Shown: positions 27,259 through 34,817 of the stretch, one piece after another | Layout: each line of letters opens with the position of its first letter | Numbering within the stretch: position 1 is the first letter of the stretch | Source: Burkholderia plantarii | GTDB lineage: Bacteria > Pseudomonadota > Gammaproteobacteria > Burkholderiales > Burkholderiaceae | Length of the DNA stretch: 64,000 nt | NCBI RefSeq assembly: GCF_001411805.1 | Contig: NZ_CP007213.1 | Location: 124,001 to 188,000, forward strand | Direction: 5' to 3' | The notes under the pieces: model-generated | Database searches by the model: none | Told to the model about the DNA's origin: nothing | Seen by the model: the letters and a program-made list of their open reading frames with translations, nothing else | Program-made: the position numbers and the translations under genes

Positions 27259-28218
27259 ATGAGCAATCAACCAGCCTACACGGCGCTCGTGCGCACGCTG
27301 CGCCACGAGGCGCCGGGCATCATGAGCATCGAACTGGTGCCGCCGCGCGGCGAGCGCTTCCCGAGCTTCGAGCCGGGCGCGCACGTCGACCTGCATCTGT
27401 CGAGCGGGCTGCTGCGCAGCTACTCGCTGCTCAATCCGGGCGGCGAGACCGGGCGCTATGTGGTGGGCGTGCAGATCGATCCGAAGGGGCGCGGCGGCTC
27501 GCGCTTCATCCACGAGAATTTCCGCGTGGGGATGAGCGTGGGCCTGTCGGCGCCGCGCAACCTGTTCGCGCTCGACGAGAACGCCGCGCACAGCGTGCTG
27601 ATCGCGGGCGGCATCGGCGTCACGCCGATCCTCTGCATGTACCGCCGCCTGGTCGAGCTCGGGCGCCCGGTGCGCATGCTGTATTGCGCGCGCAGCGTCG
27701 AGCACGCGGCCTTCCTCGATGAGCTGCGCGGCTTCGGCGGCGCGCTCGACCTGCATTTCGACGCCGAGCACGACGGCCGGCCGGCCGACCTGAAGGCCTA
27801 CCTGGCCGAGGTGCCCGCCGACGCGCACGTCTACTGCTGCGGCCCCGCGCCGATGCTCGACGCGTTCGACCAGGCCTGCGAAGCGGTCGGCATCGCGAAC
27901 CGGCACGTCGAGCGCTTCGCGGCGGCGCCGCAGGCCGAGCCGGCGGCGAGCCACGGCTATCAGGTCGAACTCGCGCGCAGCAAGCGGCAGCTCGAGGTGG
28001 CGGCCGGGCAGTCGCTGCTCGATACGCTGCTGGCGGCCGGCGTGCAGGTGGACCACAGCTGCATGGAAGGCATCTGCGGCTCGTGCGAGACGCGCGTGCT
28101 GTCGGGCTGTCCCGATCATCGCGATTCGGTGCTCAGCGCGTCCGAGCGCGCCACCAACCAGGTCATGATGATCTGCGTGTCGGGCTGCAAGGGCGAGAAG
28201 CTCGTGCTCGACCTGTGA
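27259..28218 (+). CDS. Ferredoxin-type reductase for the Rieske oxygenase
   Basis: 319 residues of the phthalate dioxygenase reductase / VanB family. A flavin domain (LRSYSLLNPG) is followed by an NAD-binding domain (AGGIGVTPILCMY, YCCGPAPMLDAF) and a C-terminal plant-type [2Fe-2S] domain with cysteines in CMEGICGSCET and, about 30 residues on, CVSGC. It passes electrons from NAD(P)H to the Rieske centre of the oxygenase. It is 12 bases behind the Rid gene and probably ends the operon; a GC-rich inverted repeat lies just after its stop (about 28227-28257). Confidence 0.94.
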   Translation: MSNQPAYTALVRTLRHEAPGIMSIELVPPRGERFPSFEPGAHVDLHLSSGLLRSYSLLNPGGETGRYVVGVQIDPKGRGGSRFIHENFRVGMSVGLSAPRNLFALDENAAHSVLIAGGIGVTPILCMYRRLVELGRPVRMLYCARSVEHAAFLDELRGFGGALDLHFDAEHDGRPADLKAYLAEVPADAHVYCCGPAPMLDAFDQACEAVGIANRHVERFAAAPQAEPAASHGYQVELARSKRQLEVAAGQSLLDTLLAAGVQVDHSCMEGICGSCETRVLSGCPDHRDSVLSASERATNQVMMICVSGCKGEKLVLDL

Positions 28219-28363
28219 CGCGGTCCCGGCCGGCGGTCCGCTCGCGCCGTCGGCCGGATGCCTGACCGGCCCGCGATCAAGAGAAGGATCAGGACCAGAA
28301 TCGCGACCGGCCCATGCCTTCGCGCTATCATCGGTGTTCTTTTCCACAACAATCTTGCCGATC

Positions 28364-29338
28364 ATGGCGCGAGCAACCACCACTGGCAATGCAAAACGGC
28401 CCCGCGCCGGACAGGCGCCCGACACCGACGAGGCGCTCGCGTCCGCGCCGGATGCGTCGGTTGCACCGCATGCGCCGGTTGCCGGCGGCGACGCCGCGGC
28501 GGAGTCCGGTGACGAGGCCGGCGCGGCGGGCGGCTCGTCCTATTCGGTGCCGGGCCTCGAACGCGGGCTGCGGATCCTGGCCGAATTCTCGTCGCGCGAG
28601 CCGGTGCTGGGCGCGCCCGAATTGTCCAAGCGCATCGGCATTCCGCGCACCACCACGTTCCGGCTGCTGCAGACGCTCGAATCGCTCGGTTTCCTGGAAC
28701 GCGCGCCGGGCGACCGTCGTTTCCGGCTCGGCGTCGCGATCCTGCGGCTCGGCTTCGAATACCTGAACTCGCTCGAACTGACCGACTTCGGCCAGCCGGT
28801 GCTCGACTGGCTGCGCGACGACACGGGCTTCAGCACCCATCTGCTGATCCGCGACCAGCGCGACGTGGTGTTCGTGGCCAAGGCGCAGACGCGCGACCCG
28901 ATGTTCAGTTCCGTGAAGGTCCACGTCGGCACTCGGCTGCCCGCGCATGCCACGGTGCATGGCCAGGTGCTGCTCGGCGACCTGACGCTGGCCGACCTGC
29001 GCAGCCTCTACCCCGAACGCGAGCTGTCGCGTTTCACCGAGCGCACGCCGGCCACCGTCGACGATCTCTACCAGCGCATCCGCGCCACCGCCGTGCAGGG
29101 CTATGCGCTCAGCGAGGCGTCGTTCGAGCGCGGCATTTCCGCGATCAGCGCGCCGGTGCGCGATCACACCGGCCGCATCGTCGCCGCGCTGACGGTGACG
29201 GTGCCGCGTTCCGACATCGGCGAGGCCGAACGCGCGCCGCTCGTGGCGCGGACCTGCCAGGCCGCGCTCGACCTGTCCGCGCGCCTGAACTACCGGCCGC
29301 GCGTCGGCGATCCCACGCAGTCCTACGCCCACGTCTGA
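28364..29338 (+). CDS. IclR-family regulator, paralogue 1
   Basis: 324 residues. A ~55-residue alanine-rich, probably disordered N-terminus precedes the winged helix (LSKRIGIPRTTTFRLLQTLES) and the effector domain (VHVGTRLPAHATVHGQVLLG, SFERGISAISAPV). By eye it is about two-thirds identical to the IclR at 33141, with near-identical DNA-recognition helices (IPRTTxFRLLQTLESLGF), so both probably recognise the same operator, presumably GTTCC-N6-GGAAC. The long N-terminal extension is missing in the paralogue. It follows the Rieske operon after a 145-base gap and may have its own promoter. Confidence 0.92.
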   Translation: MARATTTGNAKRPRAGQAPDTDEALASAPDASVAPHAPVAGGDAAAESGDEAGAAGGSSYSVPGLERGLRILAEFSSREPVLGAPELSKRIGIPRTTTFRLLQTLESLGFLERAPGDRRFRLGVAILRLGFEYLNSLELTDFGQPVLDWLRDDTGFSTHLLIRDQRDVVFVAKAQTRDPMFSSVKVHVGTRLPAHATVHGQVLLGDLTLADLRSLYPERELSRFTERTPATVDDLYQRIRATAVQGYALSEASFERGISAISAPVRDHTGRIVAALTVTVPRSDIGEAERAPLVARTCQAALDLSARLNYRPRVGDPTQSYAHV

Positions 29339-29340
29339 AA

Positions 29341-29379
29341 CGCGGGGCGCGGCGGCCCTGAATGCCGCCGCGCCCCGCG
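29341..29379. terminator. Perfect 16-bp hairpin between convergent IclR and porin genes
   Basis: CGCGGGGCGCGGCGGC pairs perfectly with GCCGCCGCGCCCCGCG across a 7-base loop. It begins two bases after the IclR stop and lies 18 bases beyond the porin stop, so it can serve both strands. There is no T-tract on either side; it may act as a bidirectional barrier or stabilise mRNA 3' ends. Confidence 0.65.
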
Positions 29380-29397
29380 TGTCCCGAGTCGCCCGGC

Positions 29398-30471
29398 TCA
29401 GAACGAGTGGTGGATGCCGGACAGCACGATGGTCTGGTTGCGCCCGCTCGACACGCCCGCCGTGAAGAACGCCGCGTTGGCGTTGCTGTTGGCGTGCTCG
29501 TACATCAGGTTCACGTACACCTGCGTGCTCTTGGAGAGCGAATAGGTGTCGCCGATCTCGATCTGCGTCCAGCGGCGGCCCGACAGCGTGGTGGTGGACG
29601 CGCCGCCCGCCAGGTTGCTGAACGGCGTGAGCTGGTAGTTCGCGCCCACGTCGAAGCTCTGGTAAATGTCCGAGAAGCCCGCCGATTCCAGCTTCACGTG
29701 CGTATACACGCCGTGCAGCAGCAGCTTGCCGAGCTGGTAGGACAGCCCGGCGCCCATGTTCTCGACCTTGGCCGCCGTGTAGTTCGCGGCCGCCACGCCC
29801 TGGAAGCTGGTGATGCCGGTGGTGACGATCGACGGCGTGCGGTTGCTCTCGTTCGAGTACACGGCGCCTGCCTTGAGCGGCCCGTGCGCGTAGGTCAGCG
29901 TGAAGCTGGTGTTGCGGCCGGTGGCGAAGTTGCTGGTGTTGCCGAGCCCCATCATCGCGCCGACCGTGAAGCCGTAGTAATCCACCGAGCGGAACTTGAC
30001 CGAGTTGTCGAACGGCACCACGCCCGTATCGGCCAGTTCGTCGATGTTGCCCGGGTGGAACGTGAACCAGCTCTGCGCCAGGTAGGCCGTGCTGAACGGC
30101 CCGAGCACGTCGAAGTTGAACGGCGTCTGGTGGCCCAGCGTCAGCGTGCCGATCCGGTTCTGGCTCAGCCCGACGAACGACTGCCGGTTGAACAGCGTGC
30201 CCGCCTTCGCGAAGCTGCCGGTGCTGGTCGAAAAGCCGTTCTCCAGCTTGAACACCGCGCGCCAGCCGCCGCCCAGGTCCTCGGTGCCGGTCAGGCCCCA
30301 GCGGTCGGGCTGCGTGTTGCCCTGCTCCTCCATCCACTTCGAACTGCCCGAGGCGTTGCTGATATAGGCAACGCCCGCATCGAGGCTGCCGTACAGCGTC
30401 ACGCTGCTCTGCGCCGACGCCGTCGCGCTAACCACAAGACCTGCCACCCCGGCAGCAATGATGCGCTTCAC
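29398..30471 (-). CDS. Gram-negative trimeric porin
   Basis: 357 residues from a GTG start (MKRIIAAGVAGLVVSATASAQ as translated), with AGGAG eight bases upstream; the in-frame ATG at 30522 would spoil the signal peptide. After the signal peptide comes SSVTLYGSLDAGVAY, the standard opening of Burkholderia/Neisseria 16-stranded porins, and the chain ends in a beta-strand with terminal phenylalanine (GIHHSF), as needed for outer-membrane assembly. Its promoter carries the same operator as the catabolic operons, so it is probably the outer-membrane entry for the pathway substrate. Confidence 0.94.
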   Translation of the reverse strand: MKRIIAAGVAGLVVSATASAQSSVTLYGSLDAGVAYISNASGSSKWMEEQGNTQPDRWGLTGTEDLGGGWRAVFKLENGFSTSTGSFAKAGTLFNRQSFVGLSQNRIGTLTLGHQTPFNFDVLGPFSTAYLAQSWFTFHPGNIDELADTGVVPFDNSVKFRSVDYYGFTVGAMMGLGNTSNFATGRNTSFTLTYAHGPLKAGAVYSNESNRTPSIVTTGITSFQGVAAANYTAAKVENMGAGLSYQLGKLLLHGVYTHVKLESAGFSDIYQSFDVGANYQLTPFSNLAGGASTTTLSGRRWTQIEIGDTYSLSKSTQVYVNLMYEHANSNANAAFFTAGVSSGRNQTIVLSGIHHSF

Positions 30472-30583
30472 AATACGTACTCCTAATGTGTGGTTTTTCA
30501 GTGGGGCCTGCTTGGCCGACACGCCGCCGGCGAAATGCCGGTGTGCCGTGTCGCGAAGTTCGCCGCTCGTCAGTGTGTTGTTT

Positions 30584-30644
30584 GTTTCATATAAGGAACG
30601 ACGTATCTTCTATGGAAATTATAATGAGATGGAAGCGTGGACAA
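30584..30644 (-). promoter_or_regulatory. Porin promoter with operator copy C
   Basis: Read on the minus strand: TTGTCC (30644-30639), 15 bases, TATAAT (30623-30618), 18 bases, then GTTCC-TTATAT-GAAAC (30599-30584). All spacings equal those of the SDR promoter. The palindrome has one mismatch. It would lie about a dozen bases into the transcript, a position typical of repression. Confidence 0.75.
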
Positions 30645-30788
30645 AAAAAGCTTGGTGTTCGGACTTACCCGCAGGCCGCGCATGTTGCGGGAACGCTGCG
30701 GCCCCTTTACGCGGCCCCTTTGCACAGGGCACCAACGCGATGACGTACCGATGCGCCAGTGTTTTCCCTGAGCCGGGAAATTTTCTTT

Positions 30789-30849
30789 TTGACCCGTGCC
30801 GGCCAACCTTATAATGACCACATATAAATCAGTGTTCCTTGTATGGAAC
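30789..30849 (+). promoter_or_regulatory. SDR-operon promoter with operator copy B
   Basis: TTGACC (30789-30794), 15 bases, TATAAT (30810-30815), 18 bases, then GTTCC-TTGTAT-GGAAC (30834-30849; TGTTCC...GGAACA counting one more base each side). The consensus -10 and near-consensus -35 suggest a strong sigma-70 promoter held down by a regulator. Confidence 0.8.
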
Positions 30850-30866
30850 AATCAGTCGGAGGCAGG

Positions 30867-31637
30867 ATGAATCTCCCCACGTACCGCGACACGGATGGAA
30901 GGCTCGACGGCCGGCGTGTGATCGTGACCGGCGGCGCCCGCGGGCTCGGCGCCGCGTTCGTCGAGGCACTGGCGGCGGCAGGCGCGCGAGTCGTGTTCGG
31001 CGACGTGCTGCATGACGCGGGCAGCACGCTGGCCGCGCGGCTCGGTGAGCGCGTGCATTTCGCGCCGCTCGACCTGCGCGACGAGGCGAGTATCCAGGCC
31101 TTCGTCGCCGGCGCCGCCGAGCGGCTGGGCGGCGTCGACGCGCTCGTCAACAACGCCGCGATCACGAATTCGGGCGGGCGCCCCGCCGACCAGCTCGACA
31201 CCGGCACCTGGGACGCCGTGATGGAGGTGAACGTGCGCGGCACCTGGCGCATGTGCGTGGCGGCGCTGCCGCATCTGCGCCAGTCGCCGTGCGCCGCGGT
31301 GGTGAACCTCGCGTCCGACACCGCGCTGTGGGGTGCGCCGAAGCTGCTGGCCTACGTCGCGAGCAAGGGCGCGGTGATTGCGATGACGCGTTCGCTGGCG
31401 CGCGAGTTCGGCGCCGACGGCATCACCGTGAACGCGGTGGCGCCGGGGCTGACCGAGGTGGAAGCCACCGAATACGTGCCCGCCGAGCGTCATGCCTACT
31501 ACCGGCAGGGCCGCGCCATCGCGCGCGCCCAGCTGCCGGCGGACGTTACCGGGCCGGTGCTGTTCCTGCTGTCCGACGCGGCGCGCTATCTGACCGGGCA
31601 GGTGCTGCCGGTCAACGGCGGCTTCGTGATGAACTGA
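30867..31637 (+). CDS. Short-chain dehydrogenase/reductase, first gene of catabolic operon
   Basis: 256 residues from MNLPTYRDTDGR; GGAGG precedes this ATG, while the ATG at 30843 falls inside the operator. Classical SDR features: VTGGARGLGAAF for NAD(P), NNAAITN, active-site serine in NLASD, and YVASKG with the catalytic Tyr-Lys, then APGLTEVEATEY and the typical LTGQVLPVNGGF end. The residue after the second beta strand (FGDVLHDAG, an acidic Asp) favours NAD(H). It should oxidise a hydroxyl or dihydrodiol intermediate. Confidence 0.93.
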   Translation: MNLPTYRDTDGRLDGRRVIVTGGARGLGAAFVEALAAAGARVVFGDVLHDAGSTLAARLGERVHFAPLDLRDEASIQAFVAGAAERLGGVDALVNNAAITNSGGRPADQLDTGTWDAVMEVNVRGTWRMCVAALPHLRQSPCAAVVNLASDTALWGAPKLLAYVASKGAVIAMTRSLAREFGADGITVNAVAPGLTEVEATEYVPAERHAYYRQGRAIARAQLPADVTGPVLFLLSDAARYLTGQVLPVNGGFVMN

Positions 31638-31673
31638 TTCTCGCCATCGAGCGAGTCAACCTGGAGAATGAAG

Positions 31674-32213
31674 ATGGCCGATGCCGATATCGAACGCAAA
31701 TCGTGGGACCAGCCCGCCGACGCGAGCTTCGAGCAATGGATGGAGGCGCGCGTGGCGCGCTTCGCCACGCGCCGCTACGACTGGGACGCACTGAAGTTCC
31801 AGGCCGACTACGACCCGAAGTACCGCCGCGCGCAGATGCGCTATGTCGGCACCGGCGGCACCGGTGTCGCGAAGGACGTCAACACGGTGCCCGCCGGCGG
31901 CTTCACGTTCTCGACCATGGTGATCCCGGCCGGCAACGTCGGGCCGAGCCATATTCACATGGACGTCGAGGAAATCTTCTTCGTGCTGCGCGGCAAGATG
32001 AAGGTGATCTGCGAACGCGACGGCGAGACCTGGGAATCGGTGCTGGGCGAGCGTGACCTGATCTCGGTGCCGCCCGGCGTATACCGCACGGAAATCAACG
32101 TCGGCGAGGAAGACGCGCTGATGTGCGTGATGCTCGGTTCGCCGAAGCCGGTCACGCCGACCTATCCGCCCGATTCGCCGCTCGCGAAGATCAAGCGCGA
32201 GCTCGCGAAGTAA
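31674..32213 (+). CDS. Cupin-domain protein
   Basis: 179 residues; I use the ATG with GGAG seven bases upstream (MADADIERKSWDQ). The cupin barrel is clear in the second half: motif 1 around GPSHIHMDVEEIFFVLRGKM (His, His, Glu metal ligands) and motif 2 around GERDLISVPPGVYRTEIN. The ~70-residue N-terminal helical part is not recognised. Such cupins act as dioxygenases, isomerases or decarboxylases on small acids. It is probably part of the pathway because it lies between the SDR and hydrolase genes with short gaps. Confidence 0.88.
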   Translation: MADADIERKSWDQPADASFEQWMEARVARFATRRYDWDALKFQADYDPKYRRAQMRYVGTGGTGVAKDVNTVPAGGFTFSTMVIPAGNVGPSHIHMDVEEIFFVLRGKMKVICERDGETWESVLGERDLISVPPGVYRTEINVGEEDALMCVMLGSPKPVTPTYPPDSPLAKIKRELAK

Positions 32214-32223
32214 GAGGCCGCCC

Positions 32224-33144
32224 ATGCACGACCACCCCAGCCACGCCGGCCCGACCGACGGCGCGCCGGACCTCGGCGCCCGGCTCCCGGCGTTCCCCGC
32301 GCGGCGGATCGACGTGGCGCCGGCGCGCGCCGTCGGCTATCGAGAAGCCGGCGCGCCGCCTGCCGCCGGCCCGCATGCCGGCCGCCTGCCGATCGTGCTG
32401 CTGCACGGCATCGGCTCCGGCGCGGCGTCGTGGGTGCAGCAGCTCGACACGCTCGGCGCCGCGCGCCGCGTGCTCGCCTGGGATACGCCGGGCTACGGCG
32501 AATCGAGCCCGGTCGCGCCGGCCTCCCCGCAGGCCGGCGACTACGCCGCCGTGCTGGCGGACTGGCTCGACGCGCTCGGCGTCGCGCGCTGCGTGCTGGT
32601 CGGGCATTCGCTCGGCGCGATCGTCGCCGGCCGCTTCGCCGCCACGCATGGCGCGCGCGTCGCCGGCCTGCTGCTGCTGTCGCCCGCGGCCGGCTACGGC
32701 GCCGCGAGCGAGGCGGTGCGCGCGCAGAAGCGCGACGCGCGCCTCGCGATGCTGGCCGAACTCGGCCCGCAGGGGCTCGCCGAGCGGCGCAGCGCCAACA
32801 TGCTGTCGCCGTCCGCGAGCGAGCCGGCCCGGCAATGGGTGCGCTGGAACATGGCGCGCGTCGTGCCGGCCGGCTACGCGCAGGCCACGCACCTGCTGGC
32901 CAACGCGGATCTGGCCGCCGATCTGGCGGGCCGTCGCGGGCCGGTGATGGTGGCGGTCGGCGAGCACGACGGCATCACGCCGCCCGAAGCCTGCGCGCGC
33001 CTCGCGCGGGCGGCGGGCGTGCCGCTGCAACTGATCCCGAACGCCGGCCACGCCGGCTACATCGAGGCGCCGGCGGCCTGCGACGCGCTGATCGACGCGT
33101 TCGCGCGGCGTTGCGAGACGCCGGACCCGGAGGCGAGCGCATGA
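32224..33144 (+). CDS. Alpha/beta-hydrolase
   Basis: 306 residues. Oxyanion-hole region IVLLHGIGSGAASW, nucleophile elbow VGHSLGAIVAGR, acidic residue in VGEHDGITPPE, and catalytic His in NAGHAGYIEAP give a full triad. The fold resembles the meta-cleavage-product hydrolases and enol-lactone hydrolases of aromatic pathways. The proline-rich N-terminal ~50 residues vary in such families. It overlaps the IclR start (ATGA), so the regulator is translated with the enzymes. Confidence 0.91.
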   Translation: MHDHPSHAGPTDGAPDLGARLPAFPARRIDVAPARAVGYREAGAPPAAGPHAGRLPIVLLHGIGSGAASWVQQLDTLGAARRVLAWDTPGYGESSPVAPASPQAGDYAAVLADWLDALGVARCVLVGHSLGAIVAGRFAATHGARVAGLLLLSPAAGYGAASEAVRAQKRDARLAMLAELGPQGLAERRSANMLSPSASEPARQWVRWNMARVVPAGYAQATHLLANADLAADLAGRRGPVMVAVGEHDGITPPEACARLARAAGVPLQLIPNAGHAGYIEAPAACDALIDAFARRCETPDPEASA

Positions 33145-34001
33145 CGCCGGCATCGACCGACCGCGCCGCGCCGGATGCCCCGGCGCCGGGCGAAGTCAGC
33201 TATCTGGTGCCCGGGCTCGATCGCGGGCTGCGCATCCTCACCGAATTCTCGGCACGCGAGCCGATCCTGGGCGCGCCGGAGCTGTCGCGCCGGCTCGGCA
33301 TTCCGCGCACCACGGTGTTCCGGCTGCTGCAGACGCTCGAATCGCTCGGCTTCATCGAGCGCGCCAACGGCGAGCGCAATTACCGGCTCGGCGTGGCGGT
33401 GTTGCGGCTCGGCTTCGAATTCCTCAGTTCGCTGGAGCTGACCGACCTGGGCCTGCCGCTGATCGAGGCGCTGCGCGACAGCACCGGCCTGTCCACCCAC
33501 ATCGTGATCCGCGACGGCCGCGACGTGGTGTTCGTCGCCAAGGCGCAGAGCCACGCGAGCGCGTTCAGCGCGGTGAAGGTCAACGTCGGCACGCGGCTGC
33601 CCGCCCACGCCACCACCCACGGCCACGTGCTGATGGGCGACCTGACGCTCGACGAACTGCGCGCGCTGTACGCGGGCGTCACGCTGGAACGCTTCACGCG
33701 GCATACGCCCGGCACCGTCGACGAGCTGTTCGAGCGCGTGCGCGCCGACGCCGAGCAGGGCCACGCGATCAGCGAATCGTCGTTCGAACACGGCATTTCG
33801 GTGGTCAGCGCGCCGGTGTTCGGCGACGCGGGGCGGATCGTGGCGGTGGTCACGGCCACGGTGCCGCGCGCGCATTTCGACACCACGCTGCCCGCCGCCG
33901 ACCTGATCGACAAGGTGCGGGCGACCGCGTTTCAACTCTCGCTGCGGCTCAACTACCGGCCGCCGGCGGAAACCCGCTTCATGAATGCTTTGGAAATCTA
34001 A
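33141..34001 (+). CDS. IclR-family regulator, paralogue 2, inside the operon
   Basis: 286 residues, closely related to the regulator at 28364 across winged helix (LSRRLGIPRTTVFRLLQTLES) and effector domain (VNVGTRLPAHATTHGHVLMG, SFEHGISVVSAPV), but without the long N-terminal extension. It is embedded between the hydrolase (4-base overlap) and the second SDR (adjacent), so it is made only when the operon is on, giving feedback. Small changes in the effector pocket could let the two paralogues sense different intermediates. Confidence 0.93.
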   Translation: MTPASTDRAAPDAPAPGEVSYLVPGLDRGLRILTEFSAREPILGAPELSRRLGIPRTTVFRLLQTLESLGFIERANGERNYRLGVAVLRLGFEFLSSLELTDLGLPLIEALRDSTGLSTHIVIRDGRDVVFVAKAQSHASAFSAVKVNVGTRLPAHATTHGHVLMGDLTLDELRALYAGVTLERFTRHTPGTVDELFERVRADAEQGHAISESSFEHGISVVSAPVFGDAGRIVAVVTATVPRAHFDTTLPAADLIDKVRATAFQLSLRLNYRPPAETRFMNALEI

Positions 34002-34817
34002 ATGATTCAGATCGATCTCTCAGGGCAGGTGGCCGTGGTGACGGGCGGCACGTCCGGCATCGGGCTCGCCGCCGCGCGCCTGTTCCTGCAGGCGGGCGCC
34101 TCGGTGGCCATCTGCGGGCGCGACGCCGGCCGCCTGGCCAGCGCCGAGCAGGCGCTGCGCGACGCGTTCCCCGCGGCCCGGCTGCTGGCCGCGCGCTGCG
34201 ACGTGCTCGACGCCGCCGACGTCGCGCGCCTCGCCGAGGCGGTCGGCACCGCGTTCGGCCGCGTCGACATGCTCGTCAACAACGCCGGCCAGGGCCGCGT
34301 GTCGACCTTCGCCGACACCAGCGACGAGGCATGGCGCGAGGAGCTGGACCTCAAGTACTTCAGCATCATCCGCCCGACCCGCGCGTTCCTGCCCATGCTG
34401 GAAGCGGCGGCTGCCGGGGGCGACGGCGCCGGCGGCGCGATCGTCTGCGTCAATTCCCTGCTCGCGCTGCAGCCCGAGCCGCACATGGTGGCCACCTCGT
34501 CGGCGCGCGCCGGCGTGCTGAACCTCGTCAAGTCGCTGGCGGGGGAGCTCGCGCCGCGCCGCGTGCGCGTGAACTCGATCCTGATCGGCATCGTCGAGTC
34601 GGGGCAGTGGCGCCGCCGCTACCAGGCGCAGGCGCAGCCCGGCCAGAGCTGGCGGGACTGGACCGGCGAGCTGGCTCGCCAAAAGAAGATTCCGCTCGGC
34701 CGCTTCGGCCGCCCCGAAGAAGCCGCGCAAGCGCTTTTTTATCTGGCCACACCGCTGTCGTCGTACACGACGGGAAGCCATATCGATGTCTCTGGAGGCG
34801 TAGCACGTCATGTCTAA
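34002..34817 (+). CDS. Short-chain dehydrogenase/reductase 2
   Basis: 271 residues. VVTGGTSGIGLAAAR for the dinucleotide, NNAGQGRVSTF, active-site serine in VNSLLAL, then RVRVNSILIGIVESGQW and an [18 protein letters not shown] end. At the usual Y-x-x-x-K position the sequence reads HMVATSSARAG: the tyrosine and lysine are not where expected, so classical SDR catalysis is doubtful. The 8-base overlap with the ThDP gene shows it is part of the operon. It may be an atypical reductase or an isomerase/decarboxylase-like SDR. Confidence 0.88.
   Translation: MIQIDLSGQVAVVTGGTSGIGLAAARLFLQAGASVAICGRDAGRLASAEQALRDAFPAARLLAARCDVLDAADVARLAEAVGTAFGRVDMLVNNAGQGRVSTFADTSDEAWREELDLKYFSIIRPTRAFLPMLEAAAAGGDGAGGAIVCVNSLLALQPEPHMVATSSARAGVLNLVKSLAGELAPRRVRVNSILIGIVESGQWRRRYQAQAQPGQSWRDWTGELARQKKIPLGRFGRPEEAAQALFYLATPLSSYTTGSHIDVSGGVARHV

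Larger units (their letters stand above)
30472..30866. promoter_or_regulatory. Divergent control region, porin / SDR operon
   Basis: No gene here. Two back-to-back promoters of identical design occupy it: one directed left at the porin (30584-30644) and one directed right at the SDR operon (30789-30849). The 145 bases between them are unremarkable. Confidence 0.75.

Noticed and set aside
30843..30866. ATG at 30843 as start of the SDR gene
   Set aside because: It lies inside the operator palindrome and has no ribosome-binding site, whereas the ATG at 30867 follows GGAGG.
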